Part shown: piece after piece, positions 7,855-14,769 of the stretch
Position numbering within the stretch: position 1 is the stretch's first letter
Layout: every line of letters starts with the position of its first letter
From: Hydnum rufescens UP504
Lineage: Eukaryota > Basidiomycota > Agaricomycetes > Cantharellales > Hydnaceae
DNA length: 14,769 nt
NCBI GenBank assembly: GCA_014904985.1
Contig: MU128963.1
Coordinates: 267,592 to 282,360 of the forward strand
Reading direction: 5' to 3'
Program-made: the position numbers and the translations under genes
The notes under the pieces: model-generated
What the model saw: the letters and a program-made list of their open reading frames with translations, nothing else
Databases searched by the model: none
What the model was told of the DNA's origin: nothing

Positions 7855-8033
7855 ACCACACACCCACCCAAGTGGGTGTGTGGTGCTACTAGATAGTTGT
7901 TGTTTTTATTTTTTTGTTCTTTGATTTCTATGGACAGTACCACACACCCGCTAGAGCAGGTGTGGTGCTACTAAGTAGTCTTTTTTTTTGATTTCTACAG
8001 AGTACCACACCAGAGTGGGTGTGTGGTATAATT
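7855..8033 (+). repeat. shrunken terminal units: hairpins separated by short T-rich tracts
   Basis: After the last intron, the hairpin ACCACACACCCAC/CCAA/GTGGGTGTGTGGT at about 7855-7884 is followed by two more CCACAC...GTGTGG hairpins at about 7939-7966 and 8003-8027. They are separated only by T-rich tracts ending in TGATTTCTAYRG-like words and ACAG. The inner AAAAGAGCAGC hairpin is absent. The second gap (GTAGTC to TTTCTACAG) is only 26 bp, too short for a spliced intron. These look like decayed or minimal cassettes. An AAAT-type simple repeat follows at about 8034-8053. Confidence 0.55.
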
Positions 8034-8053
8034 TTAAATAAATAAATAAATAA

Positions 8054-8516
8054 TAAGAATGAAACATGGGACTCCTGAATGAAACCCCACTGACCTGGGG
8101 TAGCATAAGTATAATATAGTGATAATAAATAATTAATTATAAATGGAAGATATTATCCCTGATAAGCCCATATGGCCTGCTGCAAGTCTGAGATTCTCTA
8201 AGTCCCAGTTTTGGCCAATTTTCAGCCATTTCAGCCAATTCTGGGCCAGGAGGTGAAATCATAAAAATGGCCATTTCAGCTGAAATAGTGATGGGACCTA
8301 CTTAGGTACCATTATCTGCCCTGGAAGTGGTACCTAACTAGGTAGGCTTAGATGACTGACCAAGGTGACAACAAAGCAATCAGGCAAGTGTAACTAAGGC
8401 AGGTCATGGGATCAACACATTACCTCTGAATCAAGCTTTGCCTTTGATTGGGCCATCTGCTGAGCAACATCTCCTCCAGTCATCACAATAGTGGCAGTCA
8501 TTGAAGCTTTTTCCAT
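8054..8516. other. intergenic DNA with an inverted repeat, no complete gene seen
   Basis: ACCTACTTAGGTACCA-type sequence at 8297-8311 is repeated inverted at 8328-8346, next to a perfect palindrome ATTTCAGCTGAAAT (8273-8286) and several GGCCATTTCAGC-like words. From 8516 down to about 8424 the minus strand stays open in the frame of the gene to the right (from an ATG just past its TGA), so this part may be a decayed extension of that gene. Confidence 0.45.
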
Positions 8517-9288
8517 TCATAGATCCTCAACAAGGGTCTCACAATGATCACACCAACCTGCAGAGCTGGGGCCACCACATTCCTTTTGGAGTTCCTCATA
8601 TGCTGGCTTTAAAAATTCAGTGACAATCCTGCCTCCCTTTCCTACTCAAGCCCAGTCATCAGACAATGAAGTGCCTAAGAGTTAAATAGATTATCTCACC
8701 TAAACCAGAAGGGTTCCTCTTGGCAAGCTTTTGCTGGTGCTGGAATGAATTCCATGCATTTGGCCCTCTCCTCTTGATGAGTGTCCCAGCAACTCCAGCA
8801 ATTCTGTACAGTGTCAAAGGATAGCAGCTCCAAGACTGAGCCAGACCAGTAATCACAGCCTTGAACACTGCAGCATGTTTTTCCACTCCCTGCAATTGTG
8901 CTTCTGAAAATTGACCCCCTTGTCCTCCTGGACCTCTTGCAAGCAATTTCATCCCTCCCAGCCCAGATTGATCCTTATCAACAGAATCACTGGGGACCAA
9001 CACCTTGTGGTGCTTTGGGGACAATACTCCAATGTCATCATTGGTATCCTCTCTATGGGATTCCTGTATCACATCCACCCAGTCATCATCAGCCTGAGCT
9101 GAAATCTGAAAGACATCATCTTCCTCTGCCTCAGATGAATCATCCTCATTGATCAGCTGATTGTGCAATGACACAGCCTCCAAATTTTTGATTTGAGTCC
9201 TCTTTGATGAGGATGAGACCAATGATGATTTCAAAACCAATGGAGATGACAGCAGCACAGGGGAAAACTTCAGTTCACAGAAAACCAC
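8517..9288 (-). CDS. unrecognised protein with a GPNAWNSF motif, two predicted exons, possibly decayed
   Basis: The minus strand is open from about 9288 into a predicted 58-bp intron (8699 down to 8642: GTGAGA, TTTAAC, GAGTAG), then continues in frame to TGA at 8517-8519. The start is uncertain, because the first 30 or so residues fall in a 137-bp tandem repeat and read like it (FSPVLLSSP). The middle has an acidic stretch (DDSSEAEEDDVFQISAQADD), then a glycine-rich turn and RRGPNAWNSFQHQQKLAKRN. That motif recalls the NAWN-type region of hypothetical basidiomycete proteins, from memory and not searched. The second exon has WCDHCETL. Directly after the TGA the same frame resumes with ATG and about 31 more codons, so the stop may be a nonsense mutation. 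The region has no CG dinucleotides. Confidence 0.5.
8642..8699 (-). other. predicted 58-bp intron in the GPNAWNSF gene
   Basis: On the minus strand GTGAGA opens the intron after GGTTTAG, TTTAAC is a reasonable branch site, and GAGTAG closes it. Joining at this acceptor keeps the frame open (GLG then KGGRIVTEF). An earlier TTAG acceptor would run into a stop. Length is typical of basidiomycete introns. Confidence 0.55.
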
Positions 9289-9606
9289 AGCCCTAGGTGT
9301 GGCCTGCTGTGTAACTCAAAGTTGTGTGGGGTGTTGAAGATGGGCAAGAAAGCCACGAAAAACTGACAAGACTCCAGATTTTGAGGAGAGAACAGAAACA
9401 CAGGGGAATGGAAAATGACAGTCCAAGGTGTGGCCTGGCAGTATGGCTCTAAGTTGTGTCTGGTGATGTGTGAAAAAACCATGAAAAATCTACAAGACTC
9501 TAAATGTTGAGGAGAGGGGGATGACAGCAGCACTGGGGAAAACTCCAGATAACAGAAAACCACAGCCCTAGGTGTGGCTTGCTGTGTAGCTTGAAGTTGT
9601 ACCAGA
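9245..9606 (-). repeat. tandem repeat of about 137 bp, three imperfect copies
   Basis: Related blocks start near 9245, 9393 and 9520. Shared plus-strand words are ACAGGGGAAAA or CACAGGGGAATGG, (C)CAAGGTGTGGC or CTAGGTGTGGC, and TTGAGGAGAG. On the minus strand the copies are open in a common frame (9270-9656), with the peptide LESCxFF appearing twice, and the pattern runs into the start of the neighbouring gene. It could be an expanded coding repeat or a noncoding one that happens to be open. A related reverse-oriented piece lies at about 13515-13575. Confidence 0.6.
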
Positions 9607-9659
9607 GTGAGAATGAAAAACAGTTTCAGCTTCTCCCAGGTAAACAAACTAACCAAGCA

Positions 9660-9859
9660 ACATCATATATCTGCAGGTACACCTACATACATTCACACAT
9701 AGTAATAATCATGTCATAGCATATCTAGAACAAGTTTGAATTTCGTCTGGGGTGTGACTCCAAACCATTCTGAATTGGACTGTTCTTCCTTATACCCCAC
9801 CCAGTTCATGATCATTATCAACTCTTTTTGAAGATCCACATGTGGTCATGGAATAGAAG
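9660..9859. other. 200-bp spacer, nothing recognised
   Basis: No reading frame, repeat or signal stands out between the tandem repeat and the stop codon of the minus-strand pseudogene. Confidence 0.4.
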
Positions 9860-11587
9860 TCAGAATGAAGACTGCTTTCTCTGCCAGAATGAATGAAGCA
9901 TCATTGTGAATTGATGTAAGTTGAGCAGCACAGAGTCCATGCCATGCTCCTGCTCCTCAACAGAGATCTGAGCTTCTAGAGCCATGGGCATAAAAGTACA
10001 GGCTGCCATTGGACAGACACATTGTGGAGACAGAACTGGATTCAGAGGATGAAGGTCATGTTCCAACATATATTGGCATGTTTCATTCTTGAAGATTGAG
10101 AAAGGAGGGGCAACTGCCAGCAAGCTGTTCCATTCCTCCAATGATTTTGAACATGCATATACTTCTGTGACATAATGCAAGTTGATGTCAGCACACTTGA
10201 TGGCTTGCATGTTTATTGAAGGATGGTCGATGAGCTCAACATATACAAGTTGCCTCTTTGTCTTGCTTGCAGTGAACAACTCCACCACAGGCTCTGCTCT
10301 AGCTCTCTCCTTGAAGTATAGGTGAATCCTCATGGTCACACTGTGAGCATGTCTTGTTACCCAGACTTGAGTTACTGCAAATGCACCTGTGTCCCTGAAT
10401 TCATCCAACCACTGCCATATGATTTGCTCCAGAGTGCCATTACCTTCACCCTCCTCATGCTGACCTATCTCCACTGAAAACCACTGCTGGACTGAGATGT
10501 AGGCAGGAGACATGGCAATAGGAGGGGGCACAGGAGGAGAAGGTACAAGAGAAGGCACTAGAGGAGAGGGCATGAGAGGAGAGGGCATGAGAGGAGAGGG
10601 CATGAGAGGAGAGGGCATGAGAGGAGAGGGCATGAGAGGAGAGGGCATGAGAGGAGAGGGCCATGAGAGGAGAGGGCATGAGAGGAGAGGGCATGAGAGG
10701 AGAGGGCATGAGAGGAGAGGGCATGAGAGGAGAGGGCATGAGAGGAGAGGGCATGAGAGGAGAGGGTGCGAGAGGAAGAGAGGGTGTGAGAGGAGGAGAG
10801 AGTGTGAGAGGGGGAGAGGGCACAACAGGAGAGGACATAACAGGAGAGGACATAACAGGAGAGGACATAACAGGAGAGGACACAACAGCAGGAGAGGGCA
10901 TGACAGGAGGCATAGAAGAATTCTCAGTAGGGGTGACTGATGCAGAAGCAAGGTCTCCAGGACCATTCACTGAAGGCACATCATGCACAGATATCGTAGA
11001 CAATTGAGCCTCTATGTGCAACTGCTCTTGTACCAGTCTTGAGGCCTTAGTCTGACGATCAGCTCTTGGACCCCTGGGAGCACCAGCAGGAGGGGGGCTT
11101 CATCTCCCAATCCAGTGTAATCTCAAGTCATGATTCTGCAACTGGGAAGGTCCTGTCACAAATGATCCACTCCTGCACCAATGCCCTGAAAAATCACCTT
11201 CCTGTTGACAATCCTGCTGGCTGAGATCATGATGATGATCATTCATGGGTTGATTGCACTGGAAACCACTTTCACCAGAATCTGATGACTGACTCCCCCT
11301 TTGTTCTGCAGAATCTCTTGAAACATGCATGGGCCCAGATACTGTCTTTTCAGAGACAACAGGTGAATGAGGTGTGGCAGGAGGGCTGGGTGATTACTTG
11401 AAGTGGAAACTGTCATCTGTTGAGAAGTGGTGGTGACATGATGTGTGGGGAAACTGAAAAGAGGTTGTAGATCATAGATGTACTGATTTGGGTAATCAAC
11501 AGCCCCAAAAAGTAAATCTACCCCAAACTGTATCCATGTGAAAGACACTTCCCCCAGTGTAAGCAGGATGGTTATCAACCAATCCAA
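9860..11587 (-). pseudogene. decayed gene with SPLMP repeats and an unrecognised C-terminal domain
   Basis: Reading on the minus strand, coding-like sequence runs from about 11587 to a stop at 9860 but needs at least three repairs. A TGA at 11100-11102 interrupts an otherwise continuous frame (...LHWIGR stop SPPPAGAPRG...). One extra C at 10661-10662 shifts the frame within the minisatellite, since SPLMP repeats read in one frame above it and another below. Around 11375 the frame must also change, from ...TSSNHP to SPPATPHSP.... The N-terminal part is rich in Q, S and H, then comes the proline repeat, then about 210 residues of ordinary composition (…QQWFSVEIGQHEEGEGN…, then …VYVELIDHPSINMQ…). 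The family is not recognised. Further coding-like pieces continue to about 11714. Confidence 0.55.
10561..10771 (-). repeat. 15-bp coding minisatellite, about 13-14 units
   Basis: The plus-strand unit GAGGAGAGGGCATGA repeats exactly six times from 10561, once with an extra C (10651-10666), then about six more exact copies and one variant to about 10771. Diverged 15-18 bp relatives (AACAGGAGAGGACAT and others) continue to about 10915. On the minus strand it encodes the pentapeptide SPLMP. The plus strand is almost pure purine with mirror symmetry (GAGAGGAGAG), the kind of tract able to form triplex DNA. Near-identity of units implies recent expansion or homogenisation. Confidence 0.9.
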
Positions 11588-11714
11588 CTACTGTCTGTGA
11601 GGTTGAGCCAGGGATGAAGGAGGGAATCACAGAACTAATCTGGATGTTCAGGTTCGAGTGGGGGAAGGTCTTTTGAACAGGGGAAATTGCAGTGAGCCAA
11701 CAAAGCCCAAGCAA

Positions 11715-12179
11715 TTAAGTGAGAATGTGTGTTTCAGTCAGATTACCACACCCTAAGAATCTCTTCTTGAGACCTTAGTCAAAGTGTAGTTAGAATTCGC
11801 TTTTTGTAGTGAGAAATCACCCAGGGACCAGCAGCTGTTCAAGAAGCTTCAAACTGGAGGGAGGGGGAGAACTACTGAATTTGTGTGCTACCTGGACCTA
11901 ATATACAATCCAGACTTCAACTCAATAGAAAGTAAAAAGGTCGGGCTTAGGGACACACAGAGAAAAAGAAATGAAGTTAAAATCTTCAAAACTGATGGAG
12001 ATATTCCAATTTCAAGATAAAAGGGGAGATTGACACATTACATGCTATTCCTCCTCCAAACCTGGACAAGTTCCCTTAAGAAAAAGTGGAATAGGTCGCC
12101 CTGAGGGTCTTCTCCATTGGACATAAGGGGGCCGGAAGTAATTTGCTATTTTGAATGGTGGAGCAAAGGGGGAGTCATG
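11715..12179. other. 465-bp stretch without a recognised gene
   Basis: No convincing frame, repeat or RNA gene is visible. It lies upstream of the minus-strand pseudogene and could contain its old promoter, but I see no clear TATA box in a suitable position. Confidence 0.4.
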
Positions 12180-12480
12180 GGGAGGGAGTTGTCTTGTGAA
12201 AAATGGAGTTCGTGTCCAATAGTTTTTCCCTTGGTGCTGTTCGATGCGCATTTTCAACAGCTTTTAGGGTGTGGTACTTGCGAACAAATCTGATAAGAAT
12301 TGGCTTCGAAAATCAAGAAATACTCCTTTAGAGTATGAATCATGGCAAGATATTGTTACAGGGACCGCATTTTTGATCTGTTCATTTCGTGTTTGATACC
12401 GTTTGATAAGTACAATTCATATTGTTCTAGGTGTGGTCATTTTGAGTCGATCTGATCAAAAATGACGGAGAAATTTGAAA
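12180..12480 (-). repeat. two reverse-oriented copies of the 157-bp repeat family
   Basis: On the minus strand, TTTCTCCGTCA then TTTTTGATC, AACGGTATCAAACAC and GAACAGATCAAAAATGC follow in the order of the copy at 1270-1400. The next copy has CCACACCCTAAAAGCTGTTG, AAAATGCGCATCGAACAG and CACCAAGGG, matching the copy at about 1630-1690. CTCCTTTAGAGTA also occurs twice (about 12323 and 12485). This stretch is CpG-rich, unlike its flanks, which fits an insertion that escaped the surrounding decay or arrived later. Confidence 0.65.
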
Positions 12481-12499
12481 AATACTCCTTTAGAGTAGT

Positions 12500-13015
12500 G
12501 CAGCCCCTATCTGGATCATGTGACAGACCCGCAAGTCCAGAATCAGAACTAGGCCTGGTCCGCGTCATTACATAATCACAATTCATCGCCCTTAAGGCAG
12601 TAGGATGGCTTGGAAGAACAGACAAGCCATACAGTCTTGAGGAAGAATGGCAAGTTGAATTGCCTTGTCCAAAAAAAATGGACTTAATGTAGGGCATAAA
12701 CTGCCCCTTTTTGATGAGGACTGTTGAGGTCTGATGGATAGTCAATAAATTGACTGGTGGACATGGTAAAGGAATGAGGCAATATTATGAGTTGGAAAGG
12801 GGTGGGAATCCAATTGATTTCTTGAATAAATGAATGATGATGGAATTAAATGAGTGCAGTGACATGTGATTGTTTCATTTGTAAGGAAAATGGGCCGAGG
12901 ATGAGGATTCTATGGTGTAGGGATTTATCCCTCCAACACTGGCTGTCCCAAATCTTTCCACATAAGAGGCTGATCTGTATGCATGTTAGAGGCAGGATGT
13001 CAACACTGAAAAACT
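12500..13015. other. about 515 bp without a supported gene
   Basis: Frames on both strands (12437-12745 minus, 12850-13068 plus) are short and without recognisable composition. No RNA gene or repeat was seen. Confidence 0.35.
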
Positions 13016-13360
13016 TCACCTGCCTTGAGCTTGAGAGGGCAACATCTCCCCTGCTATTAGAAGATTGAACAGGGAGGAGATCTCAGGGGATGGCAGGACT
13101 GGAGCATCCTCAAGATTTGTGTGTGGATGCTGTGGTACCTCAGAGGGTGGTGCAGAAACCATTGCAATTGGGTTGAGCAAAGCAGCATCTTGTCCAGAGT
13201 CTTGAGAGTGACCTGAGCGAAGATGCTGTGGGGCCCCATGGGGCCCCACAGAAAGTTCAGCAGCCAAGTCCTGACTGCTGATGGATGAGGACATCAAGTT
13301 CTCACTCTGTGAGAACTTTCCAGGTAATGCTGAGCACCTAATTGGTGTACAACATATCAA
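13016..13360 (-). CDS. coding-like fragment, low-complexity protein
   Basis: A minus-strand frame of 114 codons begins with an ATG (MICCTPIRCSALPGKFSQSE) and continues in S-, Q-, A- and P-rich sequence to a stop at 13016. It contains SSISSQDLAAELSV and LPSPEISSLFNLL. The perfect palindrome at 13226-13251 lies inside it and is translated as VGPHGAPQH, so the palindrome either became part of the coding region or the frame is accidental. No domain is recognised, and it may be an exon or remnant of a larger minus-strand gene. Confidence 0.3.
   Translation of the reverse strand: MICCTPIRCSALPGKFSQSENLMSSSISSQDLAAELSVGPHGAPQHLRSGHSQDSGQDAALLNPIAMVSAPPSEVPQHPHTNLEDAPVLPSPEISSLFNLLIAGEMLPSQAQGR
13226..13251. 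repeat. perfect 26-bp palindrome with GGGGCCCC cores
   Basis: CTGTGGGGCCCCATG and the bases after it up to 13251 form an exact palindrome centred on CATG. The same 18-bp core recurs at 14433-14450 with different flanks. Confidence 0.9.
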
Positions 13361-13514
13361 TCATTAGTGTGCAGTAGGAGGTGGATTAGGGAAGTTCTAT
13401 AGACCCTCAATGGAGCTCTCATATGTGAGATAAAATTGATGGAAACTCAACCTTTGAGGTTGATATGGGAATTTACTCCCAGAAATACCCAAATTTCACC
13501 TCTAACCCTAGCAG

Positions 13515-13575
13515 AAGGGGCAGTTGACAGTACAGCAAGCCACACCTTGGGTAGTTGTTTTCCATCTGCAGGACA
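13515..13575 (-). repeat. dispersed copy related to the 9245-9606 repeat
   Basis: On the minus strand, ATGGAAAACAAC, CCAAGGTGTGGCTTGCTGTA and following bases resemble plus-strand 9404-9437 (ATGGAAAATGAC, CCAAGGTGTGGCCTGG, AGTATGG). Similarity covers about 45 bases, so this is a short relic. Confidence 0.45.
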
Positions 13576-13611
13576 CCTTCTGGTTGGTTTCTCCAACTAG
13601 GTATTTTTTCT

Positions 13612-13860
13612 AACTTCTTTGGACACTTCAACATAACTGCACTATGTCTGCCTTCATTTCATCCCAGGTACCAGCACCTTCCCATATGCATTTGAATACC
13701 ATGCCCCCAGATAAGGAATCATTGCCAGATTGCCTCAATGGTCTCTAGGGTTTTTTCCATGAGCTTCATATGTTCATTGAGGATGTCTATGTCCATGATG
13801 CCTTGGAAACAGGGAAACACATAAGTCAAATATTCTTAATTTATATACCTCTTGCAGCTC
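13612..13860 (-). pseudogene. scattered minus-strand coding remnants
   Basis: Short stretches read like protein on the minus strand: GIMDIDILNEHMKLMEKTLE and a few residues more to a TGA near 13720, and IWEGAGTWDEMKADIVQLC to a TGA further left. Just upstream, GTATAT, TTTGACTTAT and TTTCCAAG (about 13854 down to 13808) resemble a 47-bp intron, but joining there does not keep a frame open. The pieces are in different frames, so I treat this as a decayed gene of unknown family. Confidence 0.25.
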
Positions 13861-13861
13861 A

Positions 13862-14053
13862 ATGATTCCCCAGTCGAAAGCTCTTGTAGTCATTGTTAAA
13901 GATGGTTGTGAAGCCCAAGCTCTTGGTTTTGTTGGTTGGCACAAATGTGGCATCAGAGATATTATGCTCTATAAATGTCAATATAAATCAACCCTGAATC
14001 TGAAATCTCTTGGTGAGAATGCATCAGCTCTGATGTCTATTGTTCATTATTGA
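13862..14053 (+). CDS. short plus-strand frame, doubtful
   Basis: A frame of 63 codons starts at ATG (MIPQSKALVVIVKDG...) and ends in TGA. Composition is plausible for a protein, but there is no recognised domain, and the neighbouring minus-strand remnants argue for the other strand. Confidence 0.15.
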   Translation: MIPQSKALVVIVKDGCEAQALGFVGWHKCGIRDIMLYKCQYKSTLNLKSLGENASALMSIVHY

Positions 14054-14373
14054 TACCCATGATATAGGATTCAAAAGACTGATACACACCAAGGGATTGT
14101 GTACCCAATGGTGCAAGGGGAAATTTGTGAGAGCTGAGCTTGAGGGATGATGTTTAATCCAGTACAAACAATTCATTCCCCATTCCAATGGGATCCCCAG
14201 TGAGTTGGATGGTGATTGGCTACAACTGTTGCCTGCCCCTTCCTCTTTGGTTTGACATCCACCATCTCAATCCACTCCCACACTCATTGCAAAAGATGGT
14301 CCCCCTACAAACCAGTCAGCCATAATTGTATATCTAGTTAGGCCCTTTTGCCTTGCTTTTATTCAATCTAATA

Positions 14374-14453
14374 GTGGGCTTTTAGGTGGGGGGCCCCTGG
14401 GGCCCACTGGGTGATTTCACAGCATGAGACAAGGGGCCCCATGGGGCCCCTTG
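14374..14453. repeat. GC hairpin followed by a perfect 24-bp GGGGCCCC palindrome
   Basis: AGTGGGC near 14373 is repeated inverted as GCCCACT near 14402, with GGGGGGCCCCTGGGG between them. Then CAAGGGGCCCCATG and following bases at 14430-14453 form an exact palindrome sharing its central 18 bases with 13226-13251. Confidence 0.75.
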
Positions 14454-14769
14454 CTCTGAACTTGGCTTCAGGTATCAGCCCATGTATGAGACCAAGAGGT
14501 TCAAGGCCTTGTTCAAGACCAGTCAGAATAGGTAGTTTCAATCAGGGTATTGGGATAGGTCCTGGCAAGCCTGGGAATGCCCCTGAATGGGTCAGCAGGC
14601 TATATGGACTTATCAGCAATTGGGATTGTTTATTTATTACTATTTGTTCTCATTATCAGATTAATTCCCCTGCCTCCCCCAGATCATAACACATAATTAT
14701 TCATTTGTTATTATTATACTATTATACATGTATCATAGAGCTTATCCCCCCTCCCTCCTGGGTTGCATG
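14454..14769. other. right-end stretch, no gene seen
   Basis: A plus-strand frame (14411-14689) runs through the palindrome and lacks protein-like features. From about 14685 the DNA is AT-rich (TTATTATTATACTATTATAC) up to a C-rich tract at the edge. Confidence 0.35.

Larger units (their letters stand above)
6586..8033 (+). repeat. third, diverged block of five cassettes plus shrunken units
   Basis: Predicted introns are 6624-6723, 6876-6974, 7127-7242, 7387-7479 and 7639-7741 (93-116 bp), with donors GTACGT, GTATGT, GTAAGT, GTGAGT and GTAAGT. Exons between them are 152, 152, 144 and 159 bp. They still share words such as GAAAACC and GCGCAGCC/GTGCAGCCACC with the palindrome exons. The block is clearly older or diverged from the palindrome arms: intron sequence, donor and exon bodies differ, yet the cassette order, both hairpins, the T tract and the splice signals persist. 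The order runs rightward, the same as the right arm. Degenerate units end the block after 7840. Confidence 0.75.

Noticed and set aside
7975..8000. A GT...AG segment as a 26-bp intron
   Set aside because: It is shorter than any plausible spliceosomal intron in fungi and lacks the internal hairpin.
2841..8033. Regular palindromic repeats, superficially CRISPR-like
   Set aside because: The period is about 280 bp, spacers are homologous to each other rather than unique, and no cas-like gene is present.
10512..11007. Long plus-strand frames of Arg/Gly/Glu repeats
   Set aside because: They are shadows of the purine minisatellite, whose minus-strand reading joins to ordinary protein sequence on both sides.
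13226..13251. Restriction-site-like palindrome from cloning
   Set aside because: It recurs at 14430 with different extended palindromic flanks, and no vector sequence is nearby.

Overview
The window reads as nuclear DNA of a filamentous basidiomycete, probably an Agaricomycete; this is an inference. The support is short introns (58 bp in one minus-strand gene, about 93-116 bp in the arrays) with TACTAAC-type branch points, a basidiomycete-style LTR, broken low-complexity genes, and strong local CpG loss. It is a gene-poor, repeat-rich region. No intact gene of known function can be named.

Layout. 1-1160 holds the 3' end of a reading frame open at the left edge and two further short plus-strand frames, none recognised. 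1253-1710 is a degenerate tandem repeat (three copies, period about 157 bp); two more copies lie reversed near the other end (about 12180-12480). About 1790-2770 looks like a single LTR with clustered TGACATCA boxes, a TATA box, a short intron, a 29-bp minisatellite and AATAAA.

2841-8033 is the striking part. It contains 15 consecutive exon-intron-like cassettes in three blocks. The first two blocks are arms of a large inverted repeat (about 2841-4295 and 4301-5776, axis near 4298). Their cassettes read outward from an AT-rich centre. A third, more diverged block (6586-8033) reads rightward. Each full cassette has an exon ending in a CCACACACCC-type hairpin, then a splice donor 5-11 bases on, an intron carrying an AAAAGAGCAGC/GCTGCTCTTTT hairpin, a T tract, a branch-point motif and a TAG acceptor. 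Both hairpins usually have four-base loops that vary in sequence, while paired bases change together. Exons do not share a conserved reading frame. I interpret the locus as a spliced, structured noncoding RNA array or an expanded intron-like element. This is the best candidate for something undescribed.

From 7951 to 9355 there is not one CG dinucleotide. This tract begins a CpG-depleted zone with decayed minus-strand genes: a frame with a GPNAWNSF motif and one probable intron (8517-9288), and a pseudogene with a 15-bp coding minisatellite broken by at least two frameshifts and one TGA (9860-11587). Smaller coding remnants, dispersed repeat copies and perfect GGGGCCCC palindromes (13226-13251, 14430-14453) fill the right end. 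I see no tRNA, rRNA, CRISPR array or bacterial feature.
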